Assembly: GCA_947646735.1 (NCBI GenBank)
Contig: CANTFK010000673.1
Location: 62,001-126,000, forward strand
From: Peronospora farinosa
Lineage: Eukaryota > Oomycota > Peronosporomycetes > Peronosporales > Peronosporaceae
Direction of reading: 5' to 3'
Length of the DNA: 64,000 nt
Shown: piece by piece, positions 32,249 through 43,239 of the stretch
How positions within the stretch are numbered: the first letter of the stretch is position 1
How the letters are laid out: each line of letters opens with the position of its first letter
Notes under the pieces: generated by a model
Database searches by the model: none
The model's input: the letters and a program-made list of their open reading frames with translations, nothing else
What the model was told of the DNA's origin: nothing
Translations under genes and position numbers: made by a program

Positions 32249-33691
32249 TTAGTGAATGAGCTTATCTTCAACGCGCGCATCCAGCACCTCGTCAGGTAAA
32301 ACTTTCATAGCATTTTCGACCATCTCCCGCAACTCTGGACGCGGACCCTTTCTTGCCCATTGAGCTGAAATTTCACGCTTGAACGCCTTCCCCATGAACT
32401 CACCACTGCAATTGATTAAACACAACAAAATGCCAGCATAAGTTGAAGCAATCAACTTTTGTGAGATCAGGAATTTACGTACTTGAAAAGTGCCAGTAGC
32501 GGCTTCATCAGCGCAGATGTGGCCATTGTGTAAGGGCAGTCGCTCAGCGGCTCAGTGGATCCCCATGTCGCTTGGAGGTGCTCGGCATACTCGAGATATC
32601 GTTCAAGAATCTCCCGACGTGACAAATTAGGGTTACGCTCGGCGTTGAAGATCAGGCGGTCAGCATCGCGGAAATTCCACGGCGTGTTATACGCCGCCCG
32701 TCCGATCATAACTCCGTCCACATTAGTAGTATCCAAAATCTCTCGCGCGTGCTGAATGCTCCGTACACCGCCATTGAGTGTGAACAGCATCTCAGGAAAG
32801 TCTTGCTTAAGCCGGTACACAACCTCGTAGCGGAGCGGGGGGATAGTGCGGTTATCCTTTGTGCTCAATCCTTTAAGAAGACACTTGCGCGCGTGTACAA
32901 TAATGTGACGCACACCAGCATTAGCAATAGAGGCAACGTAATGATGCAGCTCCTCGTAACTATCGCAGTCGTCCACGCCAATTCGGCACTTCACCGTCAT
33001 TTCCGCTGCTGGTTGGTCTGGATTCTCCTCCGCTGCCAACGCGATGTTGCGCCGCATACTGGAGCAAATGTCCCGCACACGCTCTGGTTCCAGCATAAGT
33101 CGGGCTCCAAAGCAGCGGCTCGACACTAGAGCACTGGGACAGCCGGTATTCAAATTGATCTCGCAAAAGCCGCCGTAAGACTGGCTCAGATGCGCTGCAG
33201 CTACATCAATACATCAGTCACGAGTCACGCAACGTCAGCTCCAATAGAAAGATTTAAGAGCTAAAAGCATAGCAAAAGCTTTGTACCACCAAGGTCTTCA
33301 ACGCTATTGCCGCCAAGCTGCAGTGCTAACGGTGCTTCGACGGGGTCGTGACCTAGGAAGTAGTCAAGGTTCTTCTTCTGGTGCAGCAGCTGTCGACCAA
33401 ACAAAGTTCAAAGTCAGATGCCTCTTGAGCACAACAATAAGCGCACCACTTCGCAGCAAGTAACATTAACGCACAGTTTGATCCACCACCATTTCGGTGT
33501 ACAGCAGCGTCTTCTTTGTGATCATACGCATCATGAAGCGGTAGTGGCGGTCTGTCCAGTCCATCTATAATAAATGATAGCGTGTCAGCAAACATCTCGA
33601 TCGTGCGTATACTGATAAAATGATGCATTACCATGGGTGCAATGGATAAGCGCGCAACGGGTGGAAGAGCAGCCATGCTTCTCCTATACAT
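32249..33691 (-). CDS. tRNA-dihydrouridine synthase, DusA-like (374 aa)
   Basis: Five exons reconstruct one frame: 33691-33632, 33564-33475, 33389-33290, 33200-32483 and 32405-32249, with introns of 67, 85, 89 and 77 bp, all GT-AG. The exon joins restore family motifs: [16 protein letters not shown] across the first junction, [13 protein letters not shown], then INLNTGCPS with the catalytic Cys, [46 protein letters not shown] and [15 protein letters not shown]-KxNR and the DSYE motif are typical of bacterial DusA, which modifies U20/U20a. A second in-frame ATG at 33676 could be the start. It belongs to a different subfamily from the convergent neighbour. Confidence 0.85.
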
Positions 33692-34750
33692 ACTCTAGAG
33701 CCAACGCAATTGATTGGTTTAAAAAAATGGGTCATCCGATATGACCTTTTTTTGGCTTCAGCTGACGCCAGCCTAAAAGTAGCAAAAATTCGTCAAATAT
33801 GACGCAATCAAGCTAAATTTTAGATAATTCTGAGGGTATCTTAGACCTTCATTCGCGCCGTCACATCTTCGAAATATCATAGTTGCTGACTACCTCTTCT
33901 CGGTGGCCATATGGTTGTGCCCAGCGATTTGCAGCGGTGCGCTGAGCCAAGCGAAACTGAAGAGACTGTTTCATGGCCATCACATCGTGTCGCACGACTG
34001 ACCTTATAAATGGCCTTTCTTCTGCTTTTGGCAGTCCGTCAATAGTAGCTCTCTCGTGACGACTGACTCCGATGGCACCCACATGCAAGTTTATGACTAG
34101 CCATCTAGCTGATAAATCAATCGATGCAAGTGTCAATCTGATGCAAGAGTGTATGTGTTATGACGGTATGATGTATCTTTTATGTAAGACTAAAGATAAC
34201 TAAGCCAGGCACTCAATCATGAAAAGTAAATTCTAAGGAATATCTAGAATGAAGGGTATTAGATTTGACAAGCTCGAGTGTCAGTAATAGTACCGATCTC
34301 ATCCGACCAGACCATGGGACATTCGGCATTAGAAACGGCAATATTAGTTTTATCTAACCTTATTGAGTCAGCAGTCAGCAGCACCAATAATGTACCACCC
34401 CGTATTGAACGGTAAGAACAATACATTGGATGCTAATTGATGGAGATGTGCTCGGTGTACCTGTTGGCCATTCAGACTTGCACTGAACTCCAAACACTCG
34501 AGGTTTTTGTATGCTGCGAAGAGGGCTAGGTATCCTAGAGCTTGGCCACCCTTGAACCTCACTCAGACATTCGCACTCGAGCGCTTACACCATCGTCACC
34601 TCGCTCCTTCTGGGCAGGTATTTGCCACGCTGCACTTGCCGATCGGATCTTTCGTACGCTCGTATCATTTAGCAAGTTTAATAAGCGTTGAAACTTGTTC
34701 TTTTCCATCACTACCTTCCTCCTCGAAGATATCTCTTACAACACCTAGTC
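33692..34750. other. Intergenic, no gene seen
   Basis: Only short frames without similarity are present. The right end contains the presumed promoter of the ankyrin gene, with a pyrimidine-rich stretch at about 34695-34740. Confidence 0.35.
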
Positions 34751-35824
34751 ATGACACTCAGCGGCCACGTAAAACAGCTTGAAGCCGTACGTGGCTACGT
34801 GTATCCGACGGACGGTGCACTGGTGCCCGTGAGTGTCAAGAAGACGCCGATGGGACACCATTTACTGCACGGCTACCGCCACCGCAGCACTAAGGTCTGG
34901 CACTTTCTCGGCCATACGTTAGCGGCCATCAAGACGGTCAAACAGCGTAAGAAGTTCCTCGATATCGTGGCAAAGGGCGACCTGGCCGAGGTCATGGACG
35001 CACTCAATGCGGGTGCCGATCTTACAGCTAAGAACTCGTTGGGACAATCACCCGCCTACGTGGCCGCTGCGAACGGCTTGCACCACGTGCTGACACTGCT
35101 GCTGGAGCGTGGGGCAAACGCCAATGAGATTGCGCTGGACGGTACTACACCCCTGCACGTCGCTTGCGAGAAAAATCACGATCGTGCGGCCAAGATCCTT
35201 GTAAAGTATAACGCACGCCTGGATATGACGGCGCTCAGCGGGTGTACGCCGCTGCATCTCGCGGCCAAGAAAGGTTACTCGGAAATTGTGGCCATTTTAT
35301 TGTCGGCGCGAGCCAAGACGGACTTTCCGATTCGGGAAACGACTACGACAGCGTTGCTGCTGGCCTGCATGGCTGGACACTCGACTGTAATCGAGCAACT
35401 GCTAGACGCTGGTGCTGACCCACAGGTAGAAGATGCAGATGGCAATACGCCCTTGCACTTTGTAAGTCGCATTGGAAATTATCGTGCTACCTACCTTTTG
35501 TTGACCGCCGGAGCTGATCCAGACATGCCGAACGAGAAAGATGAGACGGCGTTTGATATGGCCGAGCAGCAAGGTCACTCACACGTGCATTACCTGCTGA
35601 AGACGAACGGCATGGGTGTGGATGGCCAAACAGTGGATGAGATTGATATGGCTTGCTCGCAAGACGCTCGTCTTAGTGAGGCATTGGCCCGTAACCGACC
35701 GGAAATTGCGGAGGTGATCTTGAAGCTTCACATGAAGTACGCTTGCTATTCTGCGTTGGGTGCACTTCCCGAAGATGAGCGTGTGACGGAGTTTTTGGAG
35801 AATACCAACCAGCTGTTGTTTTGA
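34751..35824 (+). CDS. Ankyrin-repeat protein (357 aa)
   Basis: This is a single exon. The ATG at 34751 is the first in-frame ATG. An N-terminal 75 residues of unknown type are followed by about six ankyrin repeats (roughly residues 80-290), recognisable as GADLTAKNSLGQSPAYVAAANG, DGTTPLHVACEKNHDRAAKIL, GCTPLHLAAKKGYSEIVAILL, a divergent unit with TTTALLLACMAGH, DGNTPLHFVSRIGNYRATYLL and ETAFDMAEQQGH. The C-terminal 60 residues are helical. Ankyrin arrays bind other proteins, so no catalytic role is implied. Partner and location are unknown; no signal peptide or membrane segment is seen. Confidence 0.85.
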   Translation: MTLSGHVKQLEAVRGYVYPTDGALVPVSVKKTPMGHHLLHGYRHRSTKVWHFLGHTLAAIKTVKQRKKFLDIVAKGDLAEVMDALNAGADLTAKNSLGQSPAYVAAANGLHHVLTLLLERGANANEIALDGTTPLHVACEKNHDRAAKILVKYNARLDMTALSGCTPLHLAAKKGYSEIVAILLSARAKTDFPIRETTTTALLLACMAGHSTVIEQLLDAGADPQVEDADGNTPLHFVSRIGNYRATYLLLTAGADPDMPNEKDETAFDMAEQQGHSHVHYLLKTNGMGVDGQTVDEIDMACSQDARLSEALARNRPEIAEVILKLHMKYACYSALGALPEDERVTEFLENTNQLLF

Positions 35825-36133
35825 GCGAGCTGTCGTTGAGGAATGTTTCATATACTCTAACTCATCACCAATCAAGCGAGAAGCGAATCAATGCCAAGTA
35901 ATTCTAGCTCTATATTCAGGACGGTCACCGTGACAAAAAAAGAGGAGGAGAGCAGACGTATTTCCACTCCATTTGTATGTGTAGATATACCGCCTAATCG
36001 TGTCGGAAATGTAGTCAAAGAGCTCAATATTACGAATTGCAATAGTTGCTATGTAATCATGCACCATCTGACGTTCAGCCTTGCGTTATTATAGCCCTGT
36101 TTGTTTTCCGCCAATCAGCTTTTGTTTTCTTTC
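35825..36133. promoter_or_regulatory. Intergenic, promoter side of the Vip1 gene
   Basis: This is a short spacer between same-strand genes. A 67-codon frame at 35891 has no similarity and was discounted. No other structure was noticed. Confidence 0.35.
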
Positions 36134-39100
36134 ATGACGGAGTCGTGGCTCACGATGTCTACACCTAAGGAAACACCTGCTCCCAATATGACGCCATTCC
36201 ACGCACCAGACGCTAGATATACCCTGGGAATTTGCGTTATGGAGCGTAAGGCACGTTCAGCTCCTATGCTAGAAATCTTGGGGCGACTACCGCCCGATCT
36301 TTTCCGCGTCGAGTTCTTTGGAGACGAAACAATTTTGAACCAACCAGTGGACGAATGGCCTCGTTGTGATGCACTTATCGCCTTCTTTTCCAAAGGTTTT
36401 CCACTTCAGAAAGCACAGGATTACGTAACGTTACGTCGTCCTATTTTGGTGAATGATCTAGATACGCAGTACGTCTTGCAGGACCGTCGTGAGGTTTATC
36501 GTGTCCTACAAGAGCACGATGTGCCGACACCTCGTCATGTCTTTGTGAACCGAGATGGCTATGGAGGTCAGATTGGACCTCCGAAGGTCGTTGAAGGAGA
36601 AGATTTTATCGAGGTGGACGGTGTCCGTATCAACAAACCTTTTGTAGAGAAACCCGTGGACGGAGAAGACCACAATATCCATATATACTACCCCATGAGT
36701 GCAGGCGGAGGATGTAAACGTCTATTTCGTAAAATTGGCAACAGGTCTAGTGAGTACGATACACAGGTCAACACGGTAAGAGCGGGTGGAGGTTCCTACG
36801 TCTACGAGGAGTTTTTGTCCACACAGGGAACTGATGTCAAAGTCTATACGGTTGGACCGCACTACGCCCACGCCGAGGCTCGCAAATCGCCCGTACTGGA
36901 TGGCCGTGTGGTGCGAGATGCAGATGGCAAAGAAGTGAGGTGTCCAGTCATGCTTTCGACGGAGGAAAAACACGTCGCTTATCGAGTATGTAGGGCTTTT
37001 AAGCAGACCATATGCGGATTTGACATCTTGCGAGTACGTGATGCCTCGTACGTGTGTGACGTGAATGGCTGGAGTTTTGTCAAGAATTCCGAAAAGTATT
37101 ATGACGACTGTGGCATCTTGCTGACACAGTATCTAGAGCAGGCGCTGGCTGGCGCAACGGATGGTGAAGACTTTGGCACGTACAGCTCTGCCTTCAGCTC
37201 GGTTACTTTCCGATTTGCACCGGATGCTCCACCTCCAAGTGCAGAGCTGTCGGAGCCGCCAACAGCGCACAGGCATGCAATGCTTCGTGGTCCATTTGCT
37301 TCGACTGTTGATTCTGAATTGTCTGAAGGTGATAGTATCACAGATGGAAACGAAGATACCATGTACCAAGAGGAAGAGCTACGTTGCGTTTTAGCTGTAA
37401 TCCGACACGGCGACCGCACGCCCAAACAAAAAATGAAGATGAACGTCTGCCATCCAGCCTTTCTCCAATTTTACGAGGACCGCCTGCGTGAGGCTCAGGA
37501 GGAGAATGGAGATGGAAATGACCCAAAAAAGAAAAAGAAAAAGGACCTGAAGATCAAGGCCGTGGCAAACCTTGAACGTCTGCTTCTGGTAAGTAAAGAT
37601 TTACTGCGCAAATACGAGACACGTGATCCGGCGTTTATGGAATTCTTGGAGCATCGCCAAGTCAAATTTGGTGAGGACGCAACTGATCGTGTCAAGGGGT
37701 ATAGGACTCTGCGAGACGTGCTCCAGCGCTGGCAACTTGTTGGTATAAATCGAAAGGTGCAGCTGAAGCCGAAGGAATTTCTTGATGTGTCCGTTGCAAC
37801 TACCACCGAAAATGAAGTGCAGCAGCAGACACGCCGTGTCAGCAAATTGCTGCTAATTATCAAGTGGGGAGGAGATCTGACGCATACTGGTGAAGAACAA
37901 GCAGAACATCTTGGTCAAAAATTTCGGCGTATGATGTACCCGGGCGGTGCTGGAGGTTTGAATCGTTTGCACTCAACATACCGTCACGATTTAAAAATCT
38001 ACACAAGTGACGAAGGGCGCGTCCAAAAGACAGCAGCCTCGTTTGCGAAGGGACTGCTTGAACTCGAGGGCGACATCATTCCTATCTTGGTAGGACTTGT
38101 GTTAAAGTCGAAGGATGCAGACTCAATGCTAGACCAATCAGGTTCTTCCGCACAGGAAATCATAATGCGAGTGAAGCAGCGCCTGCACAAGATCATTCAC
38201 CGCGAAGACCATTGCAGTCAGTTGATCGACTCCAACTCGCGACTTATTCGGTCGGTGGCTCTTGCACTTACGAAGGTTGACCAGCCCATAAAGAAGATGG
38301 GAATCATGCACAAATTGCTTCAATCGCTTAAAGAGCAACTGACGCGCATGATTCAAGAGAAGGCGGAGTTCCGCACAGAGTTAGAGAGGCTACAGCAGAC
38401 AAAAGCTACCGCCGACCGGGTAGCTCCCGCGATGAGTCGATCAGCAAGTGTTGATGAGTTAAACCGAGCTAGGTGTCGCCACGTGCACTCGTACGCCCCT
38501 CGAAAGAAACATAGTGAAGGAAGCAACATATCAAGTGATGCTGCTAACAGCAGTGTGGGTCTACGGAAGATGCGGTTACATGAACCGTTGCCGCCAGAGG
38601 AAGTAAAGTACCCTGAGCCATGCGGACGTGAGACTATGGAGGTGATGCGTGAGCGGTGGGCAAAGCTGTACCGTGACTTCTACGTGAAAAAGCGTGATAC
38701 TTACGATTTGTCAAAGATCCCAGACATCCACGATTGCATTCGGTATGATGCAGTTCACAATGCACACTTAAACTTGACGGACGTGCGTGAACTTTTGGAG
38801 ATTTCAAGTGCGTTATCTCACGCTCTCGTGCCGCAGGAATACGGAATCAATGTGGACGAGAAAATTTTCATTGGGTCAGCTATGTGCCGCACGCTACTGT
38901 CAAAGATCAACACCGACTTGGATTTGGCCCGTGGCCTTAAACCCGACCTACTGAAAGACCATAATACTCACCGTCTGAACCCGTCGTATGCAAAGAAGGT
39001 CAAGTCTGCCCACCGTTCCGTGCGTACACGCTTGTACTTTACAAGTGAATCGCACTTGCACTCGCTATTGAACGTTCTGCGCTTTGGCCGGGGAGAATGC

Positions 39101-39547
39101 ACGATAAAGAGCCCTATTGGCGAAGAATCTCGGAAGTGGATCGAGGACATCACCGAGCTCTGTTACATGACTCATTTTGTCGTGCGCGTTTTTGAGCGCG
39201 TCCAGTACCCGTTGGACGACTTTGCACGCTTCCGCGTAGAGATCTCTATGTCTCCTGGAGCTCACCAAGACCCTTTAGTTTCAGATCCGGAGAAACAGCT
39301 CCATGTTGCGCCACTGAAAATCATTTCACGTGAAGGTCTCACATGTCAGGAGCTGGTCGACTATGTTGCCAACTGTATCGACTACGCAGAGGAAAACGAG
39401 GCCAAGGAAATGATCAGTCGCACGGTAGCGAGCAATGGTGACAACAGCCCAGAGAAGGCTAGCAGTGGGGATGTTACACCTGTCAAGCATTCGATGTACT
39501 CGCTTAGCGACAACAGCGGCGACAGCAATTTCAGCAATGACAATTAG
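36134..39547 (+). CDS. PPIP5K: Diphosphoinositol pentakisphosphate kinase, Vip1/PPIP5K type (1,137 aa)
   Basis: This is an intronless gene. The N-terminal part (about residues 27-345) is the Vip1 ATP-grasp kinase, with LGICVMERKARSAPM, FFSKGFPLQKAQDY, RRPILVNDL, the ATP-binding FVEKPVDGEDHNIHIYY, GGSYVYEEFL and CGFDILR...CDVNGWSFVK. It adds the 1-position diphosphate to InsP6 or 5-InsP7. The C-terminal half is a histidine-acid-phosphatase-like domain with RHGDRTPKQK at about 424 and a second His in ESHLHSL near 974, which in the family hydrolyses the same products. A Lys-rich insert (about 460) and a Ser-rich tail are species-level features. Inositol pyrophosphates signal phosphate and energy status in the cytosol. 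The ATG at 36134 is the first in frame, and a second lies seven codons further. Confidence 0.93.
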   Translation: MTESWLTMSTPKETPAPNMTPFHAPDARYTLGICVMERKARSAPMLEILGRLPPDLFRVEFFGDETILNQPVDEWPRCDALIAFFSKGFPLQKAQDYVTLRRPILVNDLDTQYVLQDRREVYRVLQEHDVPTPRHVFVNRDGYGGQIGPPKVVEGEDFIEVDGVRINKPFVEKPVDGEDHNIHIYYPMSAGGGCKRLFRKIGNRSSEYDTQVNTVRAGGGSYVYEEFLSTQGTDVKVYTVGPHYAHAEARKSPVLDGRVVRDADGKEVRCPVMLSTEEKHVAYRVCRAFKQTICGFDILRVRDASYVCDVNGWSFVKNSEKYYDDCGILLTQYLEQALAGATDGEDFGTYSSAFSSVTFRFAPDAPPPSAELSEPPTAHRHAMLRGPFASTVDSELSEGDSITDGNEDTMYQEEELRCVLAVIRHGDRTPKQKMKMNVCHPAFLQFYEDRLREAQEENGDGNDPKKKKKKDLKIKAVANLERLLLVSKDLLRKYETRDPAFMEFLEHRQVKFGEDATDRVKGYRTLRDVLQRWQLVGINRKVQLKPKEFLDVSVATTTENEVQQQTRRVSKLLLIIKWGGDLTHTGEEQAEHLGQKFRRMMYPGGAGGLNRLHSTYRHDLKIYTSDEGRVQKTAASFAKGLLELEGDIIPILVGLVLKSKDADSMLDQSGSSAQEIIMRVKQRLHKIIHREDHCSQLIDSNSRLIRSVALALTKVDQPIKKMGIMHKLLQSLKEQLTRMIQEKAEFRTELERLQQTKATADRVAPAMSRSASVDELNRARCRHVHSYAPRKKHSEGSNISSDAANSSVGLRKMRLHEPLPPEEVKYPEPCGRETMEVMRERWAKLYRDFYVKKRDTYDLSKIPDIHDCIRYDAVHNAHLNLTDVRELLEISSALSHALVPQEYGINVDEKIFIGSAMCRTLLSKINTDLDLARGLKPDLLKDHNTHRLNPSYAKKVKSAHRSVRTRLYFTSESHLHSLLNVLRFGRGECTIKSPIGEESRKWIEDITELCYMTHFVVRVFERVQYPLDDFARFRVEISMSPGAHQDPLVSDPEKQLHVAPLKIISREGLTCQELVDYVANCIDYAEENEAKEMISRTVASNGDNSPEKASSGDVTPVKHSMYSLSDNSGDSNFSNDN

Positions 39548-40017
39548 TCGTCCCTCAAGCCGGTAATCCAGTAGCGCCGACAGCAACAGAGCACAGAGAT
39601 TCACATCGGCAGGCTTTTGATCGTTCATGTCGGGATGTGACAAAAGGCCAATGGCCAAGGAACCAATCGTTGTGAGCACGTGCATCTGGCCACATCAGAC
39701 AAAGAACAGCATGCAAACGTATGAGGCATTGTAGCTCCTTATTTTATCTTGATCAGTCCTTGGCTCAGTCTCACTATACTGTAGGTCTTTTGCATTAGAA
39801 CTGTTCAAGTTGAAGTGAACGTGCTCACTCCATTTACCGGTACTAAAAAGGTATTGAGATCCGTAGTTGCAACCCTTAAGTACGCACCCAAGGACCATAA
39901 TCAGACATCGAATATACCTAATTAGAGGTCGGTAATAATTGTGCAGACATACAGTATCATTAAGAGACAAGACCACCGGTCGTCTTCCACCTTTTGTCAT
40001 CCCTGATCCCGTACCTT
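39548..40017. other. Intergenic between Vip1 and Sds3-like genes
   Basis: No supported gene. The left part is the 3' flank of the Vip1 gene and the right part the promoter region of the Sds3-like gene. The minus-strand frames here lack similarity. Confidence 0.35.
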
Positions 40018-41501
40018 ATGGAGCGTTCAAGTCGCCGAGATCGTTCACATGAATCCGATGAAGATCCAAGCAGTGATACGGGTAGCAATACACGGCTACG
40101 CAGTCGTCGCATGCGAGATACACGCAGCTCCACAGCCGATTCCACTTCAGATGGTGCCGATACGGACGCGAGCTCGGCTGGTCAGAACGCAGACGCTCCT
40201 CAGCGTCGACAGCGACATTGCAATAGCACACGAAAGACGTCAGAAGAGCCACGCAAAAAGTCTGCGCGTAACGTGGAGGAGCAACAGTTGTTGCAGTTGG
40301 GGGATGACGAGGACGAGGAGGAGGAGGAGGAGGAGGAAGAGGACGTGAAAGATACTGCCAAGGTGAAGGAGGACGATAGAGGACGCGAACGCTCAATGTC
40401 TATTGCATCCAATAAGTCATCGACCTCCTCATCTTCTCTGGTCTCGGAGCAAATGACAGGAGAGCAACAACGTGCACGACTTGATCAGCAAGTGGCGGAG
40501 CTGGAGCAGAAGAAGAAAATGGTCGAGGATGGAACTCTTGCCGAGTTCTGCCGTCGTGTGGCTGCATTTAAAGAAGAACGCAACCGACTATTGCAGACAG
40601 CAGAGTTGCATAAGAATCTACAGCTCAAGAACGGACAAGATCTTTACCAATTTGAGGTACAGCGTGCTCATCATTTGTGGCAGCACGATCGCAAAAAACT
40701 CCAGGAAGAACTGCTGACCAAAGTAGATGCTTTTATGGCCAAGCTCCAGGTAGAGATGAAGGCGCTGTCCGAGCCTGGGGTCAGGATTTCCGGTGCCTGC
40801 AAAAAGCCTCCGCAGAAACAAGACGTGCAAAAATCATATACCGAGAAGCCCTCTGTGTATGTTACTGTTATTAAGGACGACAAGGGTAAGAGTCAATCGG
40901 CAACTGAACCCCAGCAGGAGGAGGGCGAAGTGCTAGAGCCATCATTAACGATAAAAGGAGCTCCGGTGGTCAAGCGACGCAAAATGGACCCGCTAATGAA
41001 TGCAGAACCGATCGATATGTCAAAGTTGCTCTCAGTTGAGGTGGTGCGCTTGCCGTTCGACGAAGCCAGTGCCGACATTACAGCTATCGTTGGCGAACGT
41101 AAGGAAGCGGCAAAATCTACGGTTGAACGTTTACCGAACAAAGGCAATCGTAAGATATGCATCATGATGATAACTTGGATTGTTATCCCGGCCTCACGTT
41201 TTATTTTGTTGCAGTGCCTTTCAAGCTTGAGCGACGACGGTTATTTTGCGGCAAGTATATATTCGAGGATGGAGACGAAGTGCAAGTTTCGATGCCGCTC
41301 GTGCATGAAGACTACACGGGCACCGTTTCGTCGATCACGGATGATGCAATCTACATCAAGCTGGCATCAGGCCAAAAGGCGCGCATCTTCCTGCCGCATC
41401 TCGAGCGTCGCCGCTGTGAGCTCAAACCATTACTACGTGGCATTCCGTCCACGGGCAGCTTGCACAGCATGGGTTGGTCCGAGTATGATACGTTTTACTA
41501 G
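40018..41501 (+). CDS. Sds3-like subunit of the Sin3-histone deacetylase complex (472 aa)
   Basis: Two exons, 40018-41149 and 41215-41501, are joined in phase 1 across a 65-bp intron (GTAAGA...GCAG). The N-terminal 135 residues are charged and low-complexity, including a run of about a dozen Asp/Glu. The Sds3 core follows (about 150-260): a coiled coil containing GTLAEFCRRVAAFKEERNRL and YQFEVQRAHHLWQHDRKKL. This matches Sds3/BRMS1-type proteins, which hold Rpd3-class deacetylases and Sin3 together. The C-terminal exon encodes a compact beta-rich segment (LERRRLFCGKYIFEDGDEVQV, GTVSSITDDAIYIKL) with a Tudor-like strand pattern, as the human family member has; this last point is inference. It should act in the nucleus. 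Confidence 0.75.
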
Positions 41502-41765
41502 GTCAGGTTATAGAGCGCATGAATTGCTCAGCCCTTTATTTTTCATCATGTACATGTACTTTGCTTCTGTTATATACATTTGATTAATACTTTTGAAGTA
41601 CATTGCGTATGGACCATACCGTTCTTTTGGTGGGCTTCGCAGCAACGCAAACTCTTTACCTTCCGACCAACACTTCCTGCTAAATTATTTGTCTGCATCA
41701 CACCTTTGACACAGACGTGTACGAGCACCAATACAGTCACGTATATGGAACGTCCAAAGTTAATG

Positions 41766-42941
41766 CTACAAAATCTGACTACCCCCGCTGGACAGCATCT
41801 TGAGCAAGTCGGCATTGCGGTCACGAGCACTTCCATTCGATTCTCTCTCTGCGTCTGTATCACTATCATCTTGGTCCTCTGTAGTATCAATAGAGTCCGA
41901 TCGCTCACTGCTCATACGGCCCAAAACCCCAATGACACCGCTTCCGACCCCGACAACGAAGCGCTTGAAGCCGAATGCACCGCTGAGCGCCATCACAAAT
42001 TGTTTTTTAGCCGAAAATTTACGCTGCTCGACGTCCATATCGTCTGCATCTTGAGTGTGGAGATACATCCGTCGGCGTTTTAAGTCGCCACGTGGGTTAG
42101 CACCTCCCAGAATCATTTTCTTTCGAAAGCGAATCTCCGGAGACTTGACTTGTGACAGCGACACATAACCACCCGATGAGCTCACAGGTGGTACAGCAAT
42201 GACACCGGAAGTTTCGAGAACATGATGGCGTGATGGAAGCGACGATGGGGCTGACAGGGGCGGGGGTGGTGGAGACTGGGTATCGATATCACTGATACTA
42301 CTGCTGTTCGAGGTGGCGAGCGATAGCTTACCAGCAAGCAACATCGGCAATGACGTGTTCGTGGCAAAAGACCCAAGATTTTCGAGATCTGGTCGTAGAA
42401 AAGTTCTAAAGGCCGCACTCCACCGCAGCTCTTGACGAGTGTCCACTGCTCGTAGAAACCGCTGCAGTCTCTCACGTCGATAATGCAGCAGTCTCGGGTC
42501 ATCGCCACGTAGATAAGAGATCCACCCTCCGTCCGGGAATTTGGGCAGTACGTCTTGCAATGCCAGGCCGTGACTGTCGACTAGATAGTTGTATAGCTGA
42601 CGAAAGTCCGTGTATCGCCTTGTGACAGTATAGCGAACCATGGGTGGCATATCCATGTCCACGGCACTCTGTTCTTCCTCTGTTGTATCCGAAATGACTC
42701 TGCTATTGTTTTCCATGCTTGAATCACGCCCAGAGACGGTTGATCTGCCGCTATTGAAGCTGGATACACGCACATCCAGCACTTCAATATGGTACTGCCA
42801 ACTGGCATTTTTACGGGTCACACCAGTGATCTGCAGGTCACGACTGGCGTCCCCAGCAGCCTGAAAATATGATGATTCTAATGGATGTGAAACGAGGAGA
42901 TTACAATCACGTTTAGCGGTACAGGACGTATCAGAAGCCAT
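41766..42941 (-). CDS. PX-domain protein (391 aa)
   Basis: This is a single exon. The PX domain covers about residues 35-185, with an acidic/Ser-rich insert (70-100) and the phosphoinositide-binding signature VTRRYTDFRQLYNYL, then LPKFPDGGW and HYRRERLQRFLRAV. PX domains bind PtdIns3P and bring proteins to endosomes, as in sorting nexins. The remainder is low in complexity: a proline run (about 235-240), a basic patch (RFRKKM, KRRRMYL), a short hydrophobic glycine-rich segment (FKRFVVGVGSGVIGVLG) and an acidic tail. No BAR domain is visible. The gene is divergent from the Aquarius gene, with 251 bp between them. Confidence 0.82.
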   Translation of the reverse strand: MASDTSCTAKRDCNLLVSHPLESSYFQAAGDASRDLQITGVTRKNASWQYHIEVLDVRVSSFNSGRSTVSGRDSSMENNSRVISDTTEEEQSAVDMDMPPMVRYTVTRRYTDFRQLYNYLVDSHGLALQDVLPKFPDGGWISYLRGDDPRLLHYRRERLQRFLRAVDTRQELRWSAAFRTFLRPDLENLGSFATNTSLPMLLAGKLSLATSNSSSISDIDTQSPPPPPLSAPSSLPSRHHVLETSGVIAVPPVSSSGGYVSLSQVKSPEIRFRKKMILGGANPRGDLKRRRMYLHTQDADDMDVEQRKFSAKKQFVMALSGAFGFKRFVVGVGSGVIGVLGRMSSERSDSIDTTEDQDDSDTDAERESNGSARDRNADLLKMLSSGGSQIL

Positions 42942-43192
42942 GGGATATATGACGACGGGGTGTTTGAGAAGAAATCCTGTAGCTCACTGCGTAATACACT
43001 AAAAGAAATGCAACCAATTGCAATGGAAAGAGAAAGAGCAGACGTAGTAGCAGAGAGGTGTCGAGAGCGTACGAGAGGTCTGGACAAGCAATATTACGGG
43101 GATGAAGAACGACGTCGGTTGCGAGCACGATACTATCGACTCGGTCACACTGTCACACTCTTTCGTTAAGTTCGCTATCCGAGCCGAACTTA
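42942..43192. promoter_or_regulatory. Divergent promoter between PX and Aquarius genes
   Basis: This 251-bp spacer must serve both genes. Its right end carries the first half of an inverted repeat (TTAAGTTCG, 43166-43174) whose partner overlaps the Aquarius start codon. Confidence 0.4.
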
Positions 43193-43239
43193 ATGAGGAT
43201 ATCTAAGCTCACCCAAAGTTCGCAGAGCATTGCGAACTT
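43166..43239 (+). promoter_or_regulatory. Two stem-loops at the Aquarius start
   Basis: TTAAGTTCG (43166-43174) pairs with CGAACTTAA (43185-43193); the last A is the first base of the ATG. Then AAGTTCGC (43216-43223) pairs with GCGAACTT (43232-43239). Both stems share the core AAGTTCG, so the arms could also pair alternatively. They would lie in the 5' untranslated region if translation starts at the next ATG, 43280. Confidence 0.45.
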
